A DNA stretch of 64,000 nt from Anarhynchus alexandrinus. Its lineage: Eukaryota > Chordata > Aves > Charadriiformes > Charadriidae. The stretch is taken from contig VUYV01000046.1 in the NCBI GenBank assembly GCA_008711295.1, forward strand, positions 4,587,489 to 4,651,488, in the 5' to 3' direction. The position numbers and the translations under genes were made by a program. Within the stretch, counting starts at the first letter, position 1, and the number at the start of each line of letters is the position of its first letter. The notes below the pieces were generated by a model. It ran no database searches, had not been told where the DNA came from, and was given only the letters and a program-made list of their open reading frames with translations. Shown here in pieces: positions 35,301 to 45,775 of the stretch.

Positions 35301-37477
35301 CTTCACTTGACATGCAGTGATGGAGAGTGGAGGGAGCCACTACCACAACATTCATCTTTTCTTCTCTGGCAGGATGAAACCTGGAACAGTGTTATCTCTG
35401 TCTCCTCTTGATCACAGCACTGGGAAGGGGGATGGAGAGTAGTGATTCTGCCCCTGCTGGGGGAGGTGGTTTTGGGTTCACAGGGCTTCCCATCCATGGC
35501 AACTCCAGTACATTTTGTTCCCAGGCATGTCTTTATTCTTTCTTTCTGTGGCTTTTCAGGTGAGGAAGCGCTGATAGCGTTGTCCTTCTGGGTGTCCTGG
35601 GCCAGCAGTGAGGACGAAAACAGGCTAGGGGAAGCCGTCAAGCTGAGTCGGTGCTCACAGGAGCTGAGAAAACAAACAGCTAGAAAAAAAGCCTGGCTTC
35701 TGGGCCTCATTTCCTTAGGAAGTACAGCAGGGAGCAAAAACATGTGGGATGACTAAGATATGAAGGAAAACCATGCTTGTGTTTGGCGACGAGCCCTGCC
35801 CTTCAGCACTGAGGGTAGGGCTTGGTTTCCATGTCTCTCTCCAGGTCTAGCACATGTGTGGCTCTCATGAGCAAGACTCCTGCTCTATCTGCCCCCTCTC
35901 AGTGCTGTCGACTGACAGAGCTATTGGCAGAATCAATACTGGGAATAATATGTTGCCGCGACCTCGTAATTTAGAAATGACCTTGCAGAAGGAAGTACGT
36001 TCTCCGGTGTCACCAAAGGAATTGGTGCTTCATTTTCTTTTTAGAATACTCCGGTTTCTTTTAATTGGGAGAAGACTGCTCACCTTATGAAAAGAAAGGG
36101 AGTGCATGGAGGACGGGCATGGGGAGGAGGGAAGCAGTTCGTGCTCTTTCTGGAGCGGAGAGCGTTTTCCTGTGCTGGGACTTTGCTTAGAGTGCAGGAG
36201 ATGAGTGTGGGATGCATCCCACCGAGTGCAAGCATCTGCAACGCATGTGCTGCTGTCAGAGCTGGTTGTCTGTCCTCCTTTTATAGGTCGCAAAGAGAAA
36301 TAGGTAGTTTAGCATGTGATTCGTTTCATTTTAGAGGAAACATCTTAAAAATAGGCTCTGGGGGTGGGACTTCATCCCTGTTGACAGTTAAAGAAGCCTT
36401 GCTGACTTGCTCAGGCGTTGAGGTGTAACATTAGATCAGATGGGTCCTGCCCCAACATAGGTAGGAGCGAGATCCCATTAACCTCTTTGCTAGGGCTGCA
36501 AATGCTGTAGTGTAGAGGCTGGGGCACCTAAGCTAACATTGGTTTGGTGGTTTTCTTCTTCTGTGGAGAATTGAAGCCTGAAGGCTGTGTCTGTCAGGTA
36601 AGCTGATGGGAGGCTTTCAGAGCCCAAAGAGCATTGAGCTATCTGCACATTACCAAAAGTCAGTGAGAGCTGTGCCTGCCTGCTTCTTTTATGCCATTAA
36701 AAAAAAAAAAAATGTAGCTGTTACCTATTAAAACATCGAGCACATAGGTGTTGTAGATGAGCATGTAAGAGATGGAGAAGCTTCTTTATGGTCCTAATTC
36801 GCAACATCTTCTCTTTCTGTAGGGAGGAAAAAAATATTACTGTCCTGGTTGACTTAGAGCTGCTCTGCAGACCCCAGGACCCAGACTCCTTTTCATAAAA
36901 GCTTACTACATATAAACAAAGAGTCAAAACCCAAATAATCAATCATGTTAAGATGCATAGCTTAGCTGAAAACTAACCCAGACAGTGCCTTCCCACTGCA
37001 TGACACTCCTCATACCCTCTCATAGACGAGAGGTCCAGACTGACCCGATCCCAGTCACCCACACGTGCAATGAGGAAAGCCTTTTGCAAAGTGTTTGTTT
37101 TCCACATGAGAAAACAACTTCCTCAAGTATTTAATACTTGGCCTTCTCCCCTGCTTGAAAGAATGCTGTGAGCTCTCTGCCACAGGGCAAATGTTAGCAT
37201 TTTTTTGGTGAAATGAAAGAATAGCAACATTTAAGTTCCAGTGAGGCGTTGCTGCTTTTTCAAAGTCTAGCTGACCCTGAAACTTGCCACTGTGCTACAG
37301 TTTTGAGTGAGCTAGAGAAGCAGGGTTTCTGTTATGCCAGATACTGTATCCTGTGCTTTGGGATATTTTGCTGTCTTTAAAAGGTTGAGGAACAGATGTC
37401 TTTTCCTGTCTTAAAGAGCCTTTCATAACTTTCTGGTGGTCTTCTGAAGCACCAATTGCTGTTGATAAACAAAGCAT
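35301..37477. other. Unique DNA, no gene recognised
   Basis: It contains a 14-A run near 36699-36713. Frames up to 146 codons (minus strand 35303-35743) overlap frames on the other strand. A 'ctttctgtggcttttcag' acceptor-like word ends near 35560 but no exon can be supported. Confidence 0.5.
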
Positions 37478-38050
37478 GGCCAGCAGGTCGAGGGAGGTGA
37501 TTCTGCCCCTCTGCTCTCATGAGACCCCACCTGGAGTACTGCGTCCAGCTCTGGAGCCCTCAGCACAGGAAAGGCATGGCCCTGTTGGAGCAGGTCCAGA
37601 CGAGGCCACGAAGATGATCAGTGGGCTGGAGCACCTCTCCTACAAAGACAGGCTGAGAGAGTTGGGGTTGTTCAGCCTGGAGAAGAGAAGACTCCGGGGA
37701 CACCTTATAGTAGCCTTCCAGTGTCTGAAGGGGGCCTGCAAGAAAGCTGGAGAGGGACTTTTTACAAGGGCATGTAGTGATAAGATGAGGGGTAATGGCT
37801 TCAAACTGAAAGAGGGGAGATTTAGATTAGATATCAAGAAGAAATTTTTCAGTCTGAGGTTGGTGAGTCACTGGAACAGGCTGCCCATGGAAGTTGTGGA
37901 GGCCCCATCCCTGGAGGTGTTCAAGGCCAGGCTGGACGGGGCTTTGAGCAACCTGGTCTAGTGGGAGGTGTCCCTGGCCATGGCAGGGGGGTTAGAACTC
38001 AATGATCTTCAAGGTCCCTTCCAACCTAAACCGTTCTATGATTCTATGAT
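37478..38050 (+). mobile_element. CR1 LINE, 5'-truncated, long 3' portion with tail
   Basis: It starts at the 'SREVILPL' block of the RT C-terminal region and ends in ATTCTATG units at 38035-38050. The frame 37476-37961 (161 codons) is almost all ORF2 but carries two compensating indels. The native [11 protein letters not shown] words lie in the neighbouring frame from 37519, and the native frame resumes at [13 protein letters not shown] (about 37605). It then runs unbroken through [13 protein letters not shown] and [19 protein letters not shown] to the natural stop after SNLV. The 3' UTR is of the 'gtgggaggtgtccctggccatggcag' type, as in the copies at 24462 and 34815. Confidence 0.95.
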
Positions 38051-40129
38051 AATCTGGGGATAGAATTTCTCCTGCACAAATGTCTGATCAATTGTAATTC
38101 TGTGGCAATTTCCCTTTGTCCACATTGTTCAGATGCTTTTCTCTGATGTTTTGTAGCAGAGAATTCATGAGCTTTTTTTTTCCAGTAGGATATCTCTACT
38201 GTGTATGTAATTCACCGTTGATATTATAACAGGTTTGCCTTTAATTTGGTATCCTCATTGATCTTACACGTGTTCACTGTCCTTGCAAAAAAGTGCTTTT
38301 GTTGGCTTTTCTCAGGAAGGGATGGGGGAAGCAGAAGTGAAATTTCTTTAGTAGAGAAACATCATTTCTGCTGTCTGCTAAGAACTAAATATGTAAAAGA
38401 ATAAAGCTAAAAATATTGGTCATTCTGTAGAGAAGTAAAAGGACCACTGCCTTGCAAATGCAGCTGTGGGATGTGAAAACATGATTCTCGTTCAGAAGAT
38501 TTTCGATTGTAATTCTGCATCACACCTCTGCCGCCCGGTGCTCCGCTCTGTGTCTCTCTGTGTATTCAGCTTATAATACTTTGAGTATTGTGACTCACTG
38601 GACAGCTATAGCCTTAGATATGATGTGATCTAAAATCTTCTGAGACACTGAAATACTGGGAGGCAAGGGAAGATGTTGCTAAAGAGCACATGATGTAACT
38701 GGAAAGTCTGATCACAGAAAGCCCAAATGCCTGCTAGAGGCACTATTTGTTTAATTACCTAATTTCAGACATTTAAGGAACTATGCTAAAAAATAAAAAA
38801 AAACAAAACCAAAAAACAACTAAATTGCAGGCAGTTCTTTTGAGATCTAAAATGACAGTGATGGATGATCCTTAGACTTTCAAAATACAGATACTTCCAG
38901 AAAAACAAACAAACAAACAAACTTCTATATGCCATTTTAGCAGGCTGATTATTTTTTTTTTTTCTAAATTTTGGTAGCTTTTAAATCAAATTCAGTGTCA
39001 TTTCAGGTTGCTGGGAATGCTAACTCTGCTTCACAGTGATGCTTTCCTTATTTGTACTGAACCTTTCATGAGTATCTGGTTTCCCAGAGTCCCTCAAATT
39101 ACTCTGCCCATGTGCAGCTTTGCACTGGGATGGCTCTCCGGTGTTCTCCCCACTGCTGTTTCTCAGTCCCAGACCTCAGGGAGTGACAAATTCCCAGCAC
39201 GAAGCACTTGCCCTTTAGTTCTGCCTTTGCATTGCCGTATTCCATTTTTTTTAACCTTTTTTCCCCTCTGACCTGCTACTGATGACCATGCTGAACCTGC
39301 GTCCCGCTATCTGTCCTATGCTGCCCTGAAATCTCATGCACAGGAAACATCTGGCAGTTCCCCTGCTGTATGGGACATTCTTTCAGCGGATTATCTCTGG
39401 TTCATTCTGCTTCGTTCTGGCACAAAGCCCTGAAAAAGTCATTTGACTAACCCAAGCTCTCCGCAGATCCAGATCACCCACCTCTCGCCGCTCTTGAGAC
39501 GCGAGTGATTCCTGCTGCGTCCACCTGCGTGGAGCTGGCTGTCCTGGGGACGCGGCCATTGGTCAGGTTTGCTTTTCCCCCTTCTTATTGCTTTATCATT
39601 CATATCCCCCCAGAAGAGGAACTGCAAGTCGCTAGGAGAAGGTGAATCAAAATATGCTTAACTTCAGGAAGTGAAGTTCGGGATGGGGGTGGGATTTTTA
39701 AACAACCACTTAAAGTATTTGCAGTGCGGGGGGTGGTTTTCTCCCGGGACTCTCCATTTGCAGGTTTTCCATTGGAAGAAAAAGGAAGTTAGCTTTGGTT
39801 TTGCAGGTGTAAGAGAAAACAAGTGTTTGTGGCTTCCTTCTGATTTTACACTGCCTTTTTTTTCTTTTTTTTTTTCCATTTGGCGCAACTGCTCCGCGCA
39901 GGCTTGGCAGGTACTGAGCCCTCTGCGCTTTCTTTTCTTGTGTCAACGATAAATCCAGCCAGAGGAGAACAGCTTAACGGTCTGTAGTAATCATCTAACT
40001 GAAATCCTGGCTAAAATATCCTCACCACTCCAACCTGCGTAGCTCCTGCGTTCGCCTCCTTTCATCCCAAAGCGGACATCATTTGTGTGTGTGGTGGGGT
40101 ATTGGAGGGTCCTTGTTATGCCTTCTGGT
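38051..40129. other. Unique DNA, no gene recognised
   Basis: It contains A-rich sequence at about 38790-38818, an (AAAC)n run and T runs near 38952 and 39860. Frames are under 100 codons. Confidence 0.6.
38903..38922. repeat. (AAAC)5 microsatellite
   Basis: Five perfect AAAC units. Confidence 0.9.
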
Positions 40130-40273
40130 GTGTTCAAGGCCAGGTTGGATGAGGCTTTGAGGAGCATGATCAAATGGAAGGTATCATCCCCTGCCCATGG
40201 CAGGGGGGTTGGAGCTAGATGATCTTTAAGGTCCCTTTCAACCCAAACCATTCTGTGATTCTATGATTCTATG
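40130..40273 (+). mobile_element. CR1 LINE 3' end fragment
   Basis: A short fragment. The ORF2 end 'FKARLDEALRSM', the 3' UTR 'catggcaggggggttggagctagatgatc' region and tail units ending at 40273 are present. TATGCC occurs near both ends (about 40118 and 40269), too short to call a target duplication. Confidence 0.92.
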
Positions 40274-41239
40274 CCATGAGTAGGGCAGGGGATGTTAGTG
40301 CAGCATGAAGTGGCCAAGACCCCTGCGATGCCCCCATCCCTGGTGAAGTACCTGCCTAACATGGCCCCTTTAGGAAAATCAGGAGAGCCTTCAATTGGTA
40401 TATAGTACCTTTTTCCAGAGTGAAAAATATTCTATTCAGTTCCCGGCAGATGGATTTCACTTTGACATTGGAGCTGCAGGTCTTGTGGATTGTTGCCGTG
40501 TTGATAAGATTAATGATGTTGTCATGGTTATCTTAATGGTGTTTCACCAAAACGCCCCCTTTTCAGCTTGGGTAGGAATCTGGAAATCTCTTCCTTCACA
40601 TTTTAAGTAATTTTCTAACTTTCTTATTAGCGGGAGAAGCTTTGAGGTGTGATTCCCAGTGCTGAGACCAGAAGGTCTATTCAAAGAATTCAAAACCTCA
40701 TGATTTCTGAGGCCTGACAGAAGGGTATTTAATGGTTGGGGCTGCTGACATGCACCAAACCCCTCCGAGTATGCCTGCAAGGAACAAAAGCCTGGGAGAG
40801 ACATACTTATTCATTACTGCGTACACACATACATTATAAAGCTTAATGTTTGCTTGAAGCCCGGGTGATAGGGACTCCATTTATGCTGTTTGGCTCTTAA
40901 TCATTATGATAATTTATTATACAACATCTCTAAAAGGTAGATTAAGTCCAAGCATGACAAAACCTCCTATTTGGTTGCTGCTGAGATCTGCCCAATAAAA
41001 CTGTTAGGTTTATTTTTATTTTTTTTGAAGCAAAGTTCTTATTTACCTATTACCGAGCCATGCAATTACTTAAAGACATTATTTTTCCGCTCGATGATGA
41101 AATAAGCCCCAAAGTCATATCAGTGGGGTCACCCGGATACCTGCAAATGAGGTCTCTGAGCTTAGCAGCGGTTTGCTAATTACTGCTGATACGGTGCCCT
41201 GTAAGCAGCAATCATTAGCAAGGAGCTGTTTGGCTGCTG
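40274..41239. other. Repeat-free AT-rich DNA with homeodomain-type motifs
   Basis: No gene or repeat. From about 41030 to 41240 the sequence has several TAAT-core words (for example CTAATTAC near 41176 and AATCATTAG near 41209) next to a CpG-rich block. This looks like conserved regulatory DNA, but conservation cannot be tested here. Confidence 0.35.
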
Positions 41240-41720
41240 GCAGTTTCCAGCCTGGATGCACAGCGCGCTGGCGGCTGCGCTGCTCTCAGCGTGACGGAAA
41301 TCCTGAAGTAAGTGATAACCCTGCCGTCGGCGCGGGCGGGCGCGAGCGGAGCGGAGCGGACATCCTGGCGGAGGCCGGGCAGTGCTGTTTAGTCCACAGC
41401 GCGATCTCTTTTCGCGCTGCGAGGGTTTTAGTTTCCCATTTGGGGCCCCCAGGGTTGACTTTCAAAACAAGAACTGTATTCTGAGCTTTTTGTTCCAGCA
41501 GCAAATCAGCTCGCTTGTTCCCGCTGAAGCTCTCCTGGTGCTGCAAAGGTGTAAAAAGAAGTCAGGTTCTGGCTCACGCCTTTAATTTAGTTTCTTGCGT
41601 TTGCCAGATCGGCACTTTCGGTCGCCCCTGTGTTCCCCGTAGAAGCCGTGCCTGCGCAGGGAAGATCCCACGGTGTTAGCACACGCTGCCGAATGCGGAT
41701 CCGCGCCTCGTGTGCGGCTG
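41240..41720. promoter_or_regulatory. Small CpG-rich block; candidate promoter or first exon
   Basis: CpG-dense sequence including GCGCGCTGG, GGCGCGGGCGGGCGCG and three overlapping GAGCG units near 41343-41360, then TTTTCGCGCTGCG and a further CpG-rich part at 41600-41720. A good 5' splice-site word, GAA|GTAAGTG, has its GT at 41308-41309 inside the block. Frames here (for example 41173-41484) have no domain. Promoter activity and the exon are inference from composition and one motif. Confidence 0.4.
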
Positions 41721-43248
41721 CTCTCGCTGCCTACAACTCTTTCAGCTCACTTTGTGTGAGGTGTCTCTCTTCCAAGTGAGTAAACTGCAGCTACGACTTC
41801 CTGCGTGATTACCAACTTTTATGGAAAGCTTATGGCTCCCTACGAGGGCTCCTCCTCCGCTCCCACTGTGCTGCTGCTTTTCTGAAGGCAAATTAAACAG
41901 ATCTATTCCTATCTGACTGAAGCCATTGAGTTACTTAAACAGATTGACCTGACTTAGGCTTATCAATTTCTTTAATGAGGTATCCTCTGCAACTTCTGCT
42001 TGGCTTTTCGCCATCCTTCTCATTAAAAAAGTTTATTTTGGGATCTCTTTGTTCCAGGTGGAGTCATTGCCAGCCAGTTGGCTGGGTATATGCCTGACCC
42101 TTAGCCCCTAATAATGCTTTAATTCTCGTTTTCAAATCTAGCAAAGGCACTGAGAAATTACCTTCCTTATAAATGTATGATATGGAAAGCATTTAACTGT
42201 ACCCGAGGAGCAGCAGCGGAGAGGGCGCTTCTTACCTCTGGCTCCATGGAAATAATCCTGCAGAACAGAGTTTCCAGATTAAGATGCCGTTTCTTGCAGC
42301 CTGGGTGAGATGCCTTCTCACGATCGCCTTTTAAAATGACAACAGTGACAGGTTCCACCCAGGCTGGAGGATAACCGCCTCCCACTGCAACTTCCTTACC
42401 AAGTCAAACCTTCAGGATCAAATGCTGGGTATCTGTGAAGGGCTTACCCGAAAAGTAGGAAAAAAATCATTATCGATGCATAGAGAAACTGGTGTTTCTC
42501 TGGGATGAGTATGCACCAAAAATGGCTGAATTAATCCAGATTTCCTCTGATAAAACTGTGCTCTGCCCTTGAGCATCTCTCCATGGCCCTGTCTTTCTAG
42601 ATGGTGACGGTCCATCTCTTAAAGCTATTAAATTGGCTAATGTTAGGGGATTGTTTTGGGTTTTTTTCCTTCAGCCACTAAATATTATTTCTATATCATA
42701 CATCAGTCAGGGCCGGATCCTCCACAGGACCCATATGTGCATGAAGTCATACCTTTTTGAAGGCCTTATTCAAGGCTACAAGGAGGCTACTTTTCCTGAG
42801 CTCCAGATCCTTCACCTTGAGCCTTCACCCAAAAGTACCAAGCTCTTCTTCCCCCCCAAATAAAGACCCCAACAAGCAGTAGTGGCTATTTTTTTCCAGG
42901 GCACAGGTTATTAATACTGCAGGTGAGATATGGTAGTTGAATTCTCCCCAGGTGAAAGTGGAGATTTAACCTACCTGAGCAGAGCACTCAGTGGTGGGAA
43001 GGGAAGGTGTCCCTCAGTCTCCTTCTCAACAAAACTGGTGCTTGTGGCTGACTTTTCTACAAAAACCCATCTCGTCCACGTGTTTTGGGTTGAACGCATA
43101 GCATGTGGGCACCCCAAGGAAGCACAGGCTGAGGAATACCTGATTTTGGGGTGTCTGTTGTGCGCAGCCGTGAGATAGATGGCAAATACTCACTCCTGCC
43201 AAGATGCAATGTGCAGGGACCTCACCCCAGGTACCTCTGGGAACATTA
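41721..43248. other. Unique DNA, no gene recognised
   Basis: No interspersed repeat or gene was recognised. Frames are 82 codons or fewer, apart from those running into the microsatellite. Confidence 0.55.
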
Positions 43249-43367
43249 CTAGTACTAGTAGTAGTAGTAGTAGTAGTACTACTACTACTACTACTACTGC
43301 TATTATTGTCATTATCGTTATCACTATCATTATCATTATCATTATCATTATCAATCATTATCATTGC
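43249..43367. repeat. Compound trinucleotide/hexanucleotide microsatellite with a 42-bp perfect palindrome
   Basis: (AGT)7 at 43257-43277 is followed without a break by (ACT)7 at 43278-43298. Because ACT is the reverse complement of AGT, the 42 bases form a perfect palindrome with its axis between 43277 and 43278. The run goes on as ATT/GTC/ATC triplets and then (ATTATC)n to about 43367. Long Ser/Thr and Asp/Asn runs in translated frames here come from the repeat. Confidence 0.96.
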
Positions 43368-45704
43368 TACGACTACATTTTTTTCCTTTAAGACCAAGTC
43401 CCTGCAGAGTTTAGGTGCCAGTGTGGGAAGAGGGCTGCTGACCAGAAAGGGTTGGATCACAGATGTGCAAGTTGCACAGATGTGCAAGTTTGCACTCAGA
43501 CATCCCTCTTAGTCTCTTGTTGTCTTTCTGACCCTGTCCTGGAGCAGAGTCAATCAGAGTTGACCAGGTTTAGCAGGGACCAGTTTTGCCTTCGTCTTCG
43601 GTGTGCTTCATATGTACTGTTAGTGGAAGCAGGATCCCAGCTCCAGGGACTTATCAGTTCGCTCATTTATCCTGGTAGAATTAAAGCCAATTTAATACAA
43701 AGTTGCTGCAGAAGAAAAGCCTTCTGCTCTGGCAAATAAACCACCTCTGCTTTTGCTCCTCCTGCTTCAGACACCCGCGTCTCGGTGCTGACAGTATTTT
43801 CATCTTAAATGTGCGATGAGAAGAGCGGGGCAGGGAAGCCCAAGATAAATCTTGCATAATAGATGCCTTCTATATAGAGACGCATCTTATTCCCAGACAG
43901 AGAGAGGAAGAGGAGGAGTGTGTGTGGCTCTCGACCCGGGGAACAGAGCGGGGTGCGGGGAAGCAGAGGCAATCCCATGGCACATGCGGGGACGCTGCAT
44001 TACAGACCCCAGCGATGCGCTCCATCCTCCTGGCTGCGGAGCAGAGATTGCTCTTGTATGTCACAGTATTTATTACCAACTGCTATTGGATTTTTATAGA
44101 CCTGATTCAGCAGAGCATTTGCATCTGCATTATTTAAGTGAGTGGGAAACCCACTCTGTCTTTATAAAGTTAGATGTGCGCTTAAGTGTCTTGCTGAGCT
44201 GGGATTAATTTAGGGAAAATAAATAGCTGCTTCCTGGCTTGGATAGCAACCAGTCTGGGGCCAGCCTTTGCAACCTGATTAGATTTAGAATGTTTCGGTT
44301 CTGAGTGCCTGACTTGAGATACCTCAGCACACAAGTTTATCAAAAAATACAAGCCCCCGTGAGAAAAGCAGAGCCTTAACCGCATTGAGCCTCACTCGTC
44401 AGCCCAAACACTAATTTACGGAGTGTTTTCCAAAGTATGCGGTCCAAACAGTCGGATAATGAATGTAAAGCTGTCCAAGGGGCCATGTATATTGGATTTG
44501 CAGACAGTATTATTGAGTTGTGGTCAAAGTGACCACAGATAGACCTGTTCTGACTCAGGTAATGGGGCGGCATTCTGCGTGTGAGCCACAGGAGTTTGGG
44601 GAAGGTGTTTCTCGTGTCTTTGTGTGTGCCCGGTGGGCCTGACCCTGCGTTCCTGTGCTGGGCTCTGAGAGATCGCCCATTAAAATCAAAGGCCTTTTTG
44701 AGTGAATAAGGAGTTCAGACTGTATCGCTGTGGATTTTAGTTCCTTCCATTCATTTTCCTTTGATTATCAGTACAGCACTTCATTTTTGCACAGTGTAAT
44801 ATTTTATTAAAGGCGCATTTGTAGCTAATAACATTTATGAAGAGGCAGCTTTGACTGAAACTGCATCTGAATGTCACTTAAATAATGAATGGGAATGCCA
44901 TATATTCATTAAAATTTGAACAATGATAACTGTATGTCTGTTAGAGTCCTCTTTTTGATGGATATGGCCAGCAGCCATTAAAATACAGTGGGAATTCTTG
45001 TTCGCAGTCTCACAATGGCTGATAATAACACTCTTGATAAGTATTTGCAGCTCAAGACGCTGAATTTACAAAAGGGATTCATTGCAGCTAACAGCGGATC
45101 TGAAGATTGAAATGTTACCATCATTTTGCTCTACTTTTTCTTTTTTTTTTTTTCTTTTTAAGTGTTGTAAGAAAGGATTTCACTTCCCTGTCCATCTGTA
45201 GAGTTTGTTTTCTGCTGGCCCCTACAAGAAGCTACTCATTTTTTGAATTCAAAATATTAACCAGTATTGCCAGCTGGTGCAAACTGGTCCCAGCACCGCG
45301 GTGGGAGAGGTGGAGACCCACGTGGTGCACCTTTTGTATGTTTTTCTGCTCCTCTTCCTTTCACAGCAAACCATCCGTAGACAGAAGAAAAGAGAACATG
45401 TAACATTGGGATGTTGTTTCAAATGACTTGGCACCTGATTTCCAACCACTGCGATTAACATGATCTTTAATATAAATAAACTATCCAACAGATCTTTAAA
45501 ACATGTCCATCCTCGCCCTGAGGACAAGGCAGTGTTTAGCGTCCTGTCCTGGACACGTTCTCTCTGCCCAGACAGAGCATTTGTAGTTACTTGTGACCCT
45601 CTAATTACTCCTGACCCTCTCAACCTATAACATAGCAGTGGTTTAAAGAAAAAGAAAATATTTACTTTTCATCTTATTTTTAACCTAGAGGGTTTACAGA
45701 ATTT
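43368..45704. other. Repeat-poor DNA, no gene recognised
   Basis: A perfect POU octamer ATTTGCAT lies at 44117-44124, preceded by a TGATTCAGCA word. The part at 44690-44960 is AT-rich, non-repetitive and dense in TAAT-like words. Frames reach 118 codons (43852-44208) with no domain. A T run lies near 45138-45153. Confidence 0.45.
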
Positions 45705-45775
45705 AGAAATGGAAGTGACCTACTGGGTCGTCAAGTCCATTTTCTACACCCCACTGCTCTTTCTTCCAAGCCTTC
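45705..45775 (-). mobile_element. Probable old CR1/L3-type LINE 3' end (antisense)
   Basis: The plus strand reads 'tttagaaatggaagtgacctactgggtcgtcaagtcca' (45711-45748), which resembles the reversed 3' UTR of old amniote CR1/L3 elements ('...gacctattagatcatctagtcca...') with many changes. The tail and ORF2 part are not readable, so it is a weak call. Confidence 0.45.

Noticed and set aside
35442..35756. 104-codon frame preceded by an acceptor-like tract
   Set aside because: There is an open 146-codon frame on the opposite strand, no donor pairing that I can support, and no domain.
40118..40274. TATGCC near both ends of the CR1 fragment as a target duplication
   Set aside because: Six bases is too short, and one copy overlaps the tail repeat itself.
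43026..43512. Frames with long Ser, Thr, Asp/Asn, Val and Leu runs
   Set aside because: These are translations of the AGT/ACT/ATTATC microsatellite in several frames and on both strands, not a protein.
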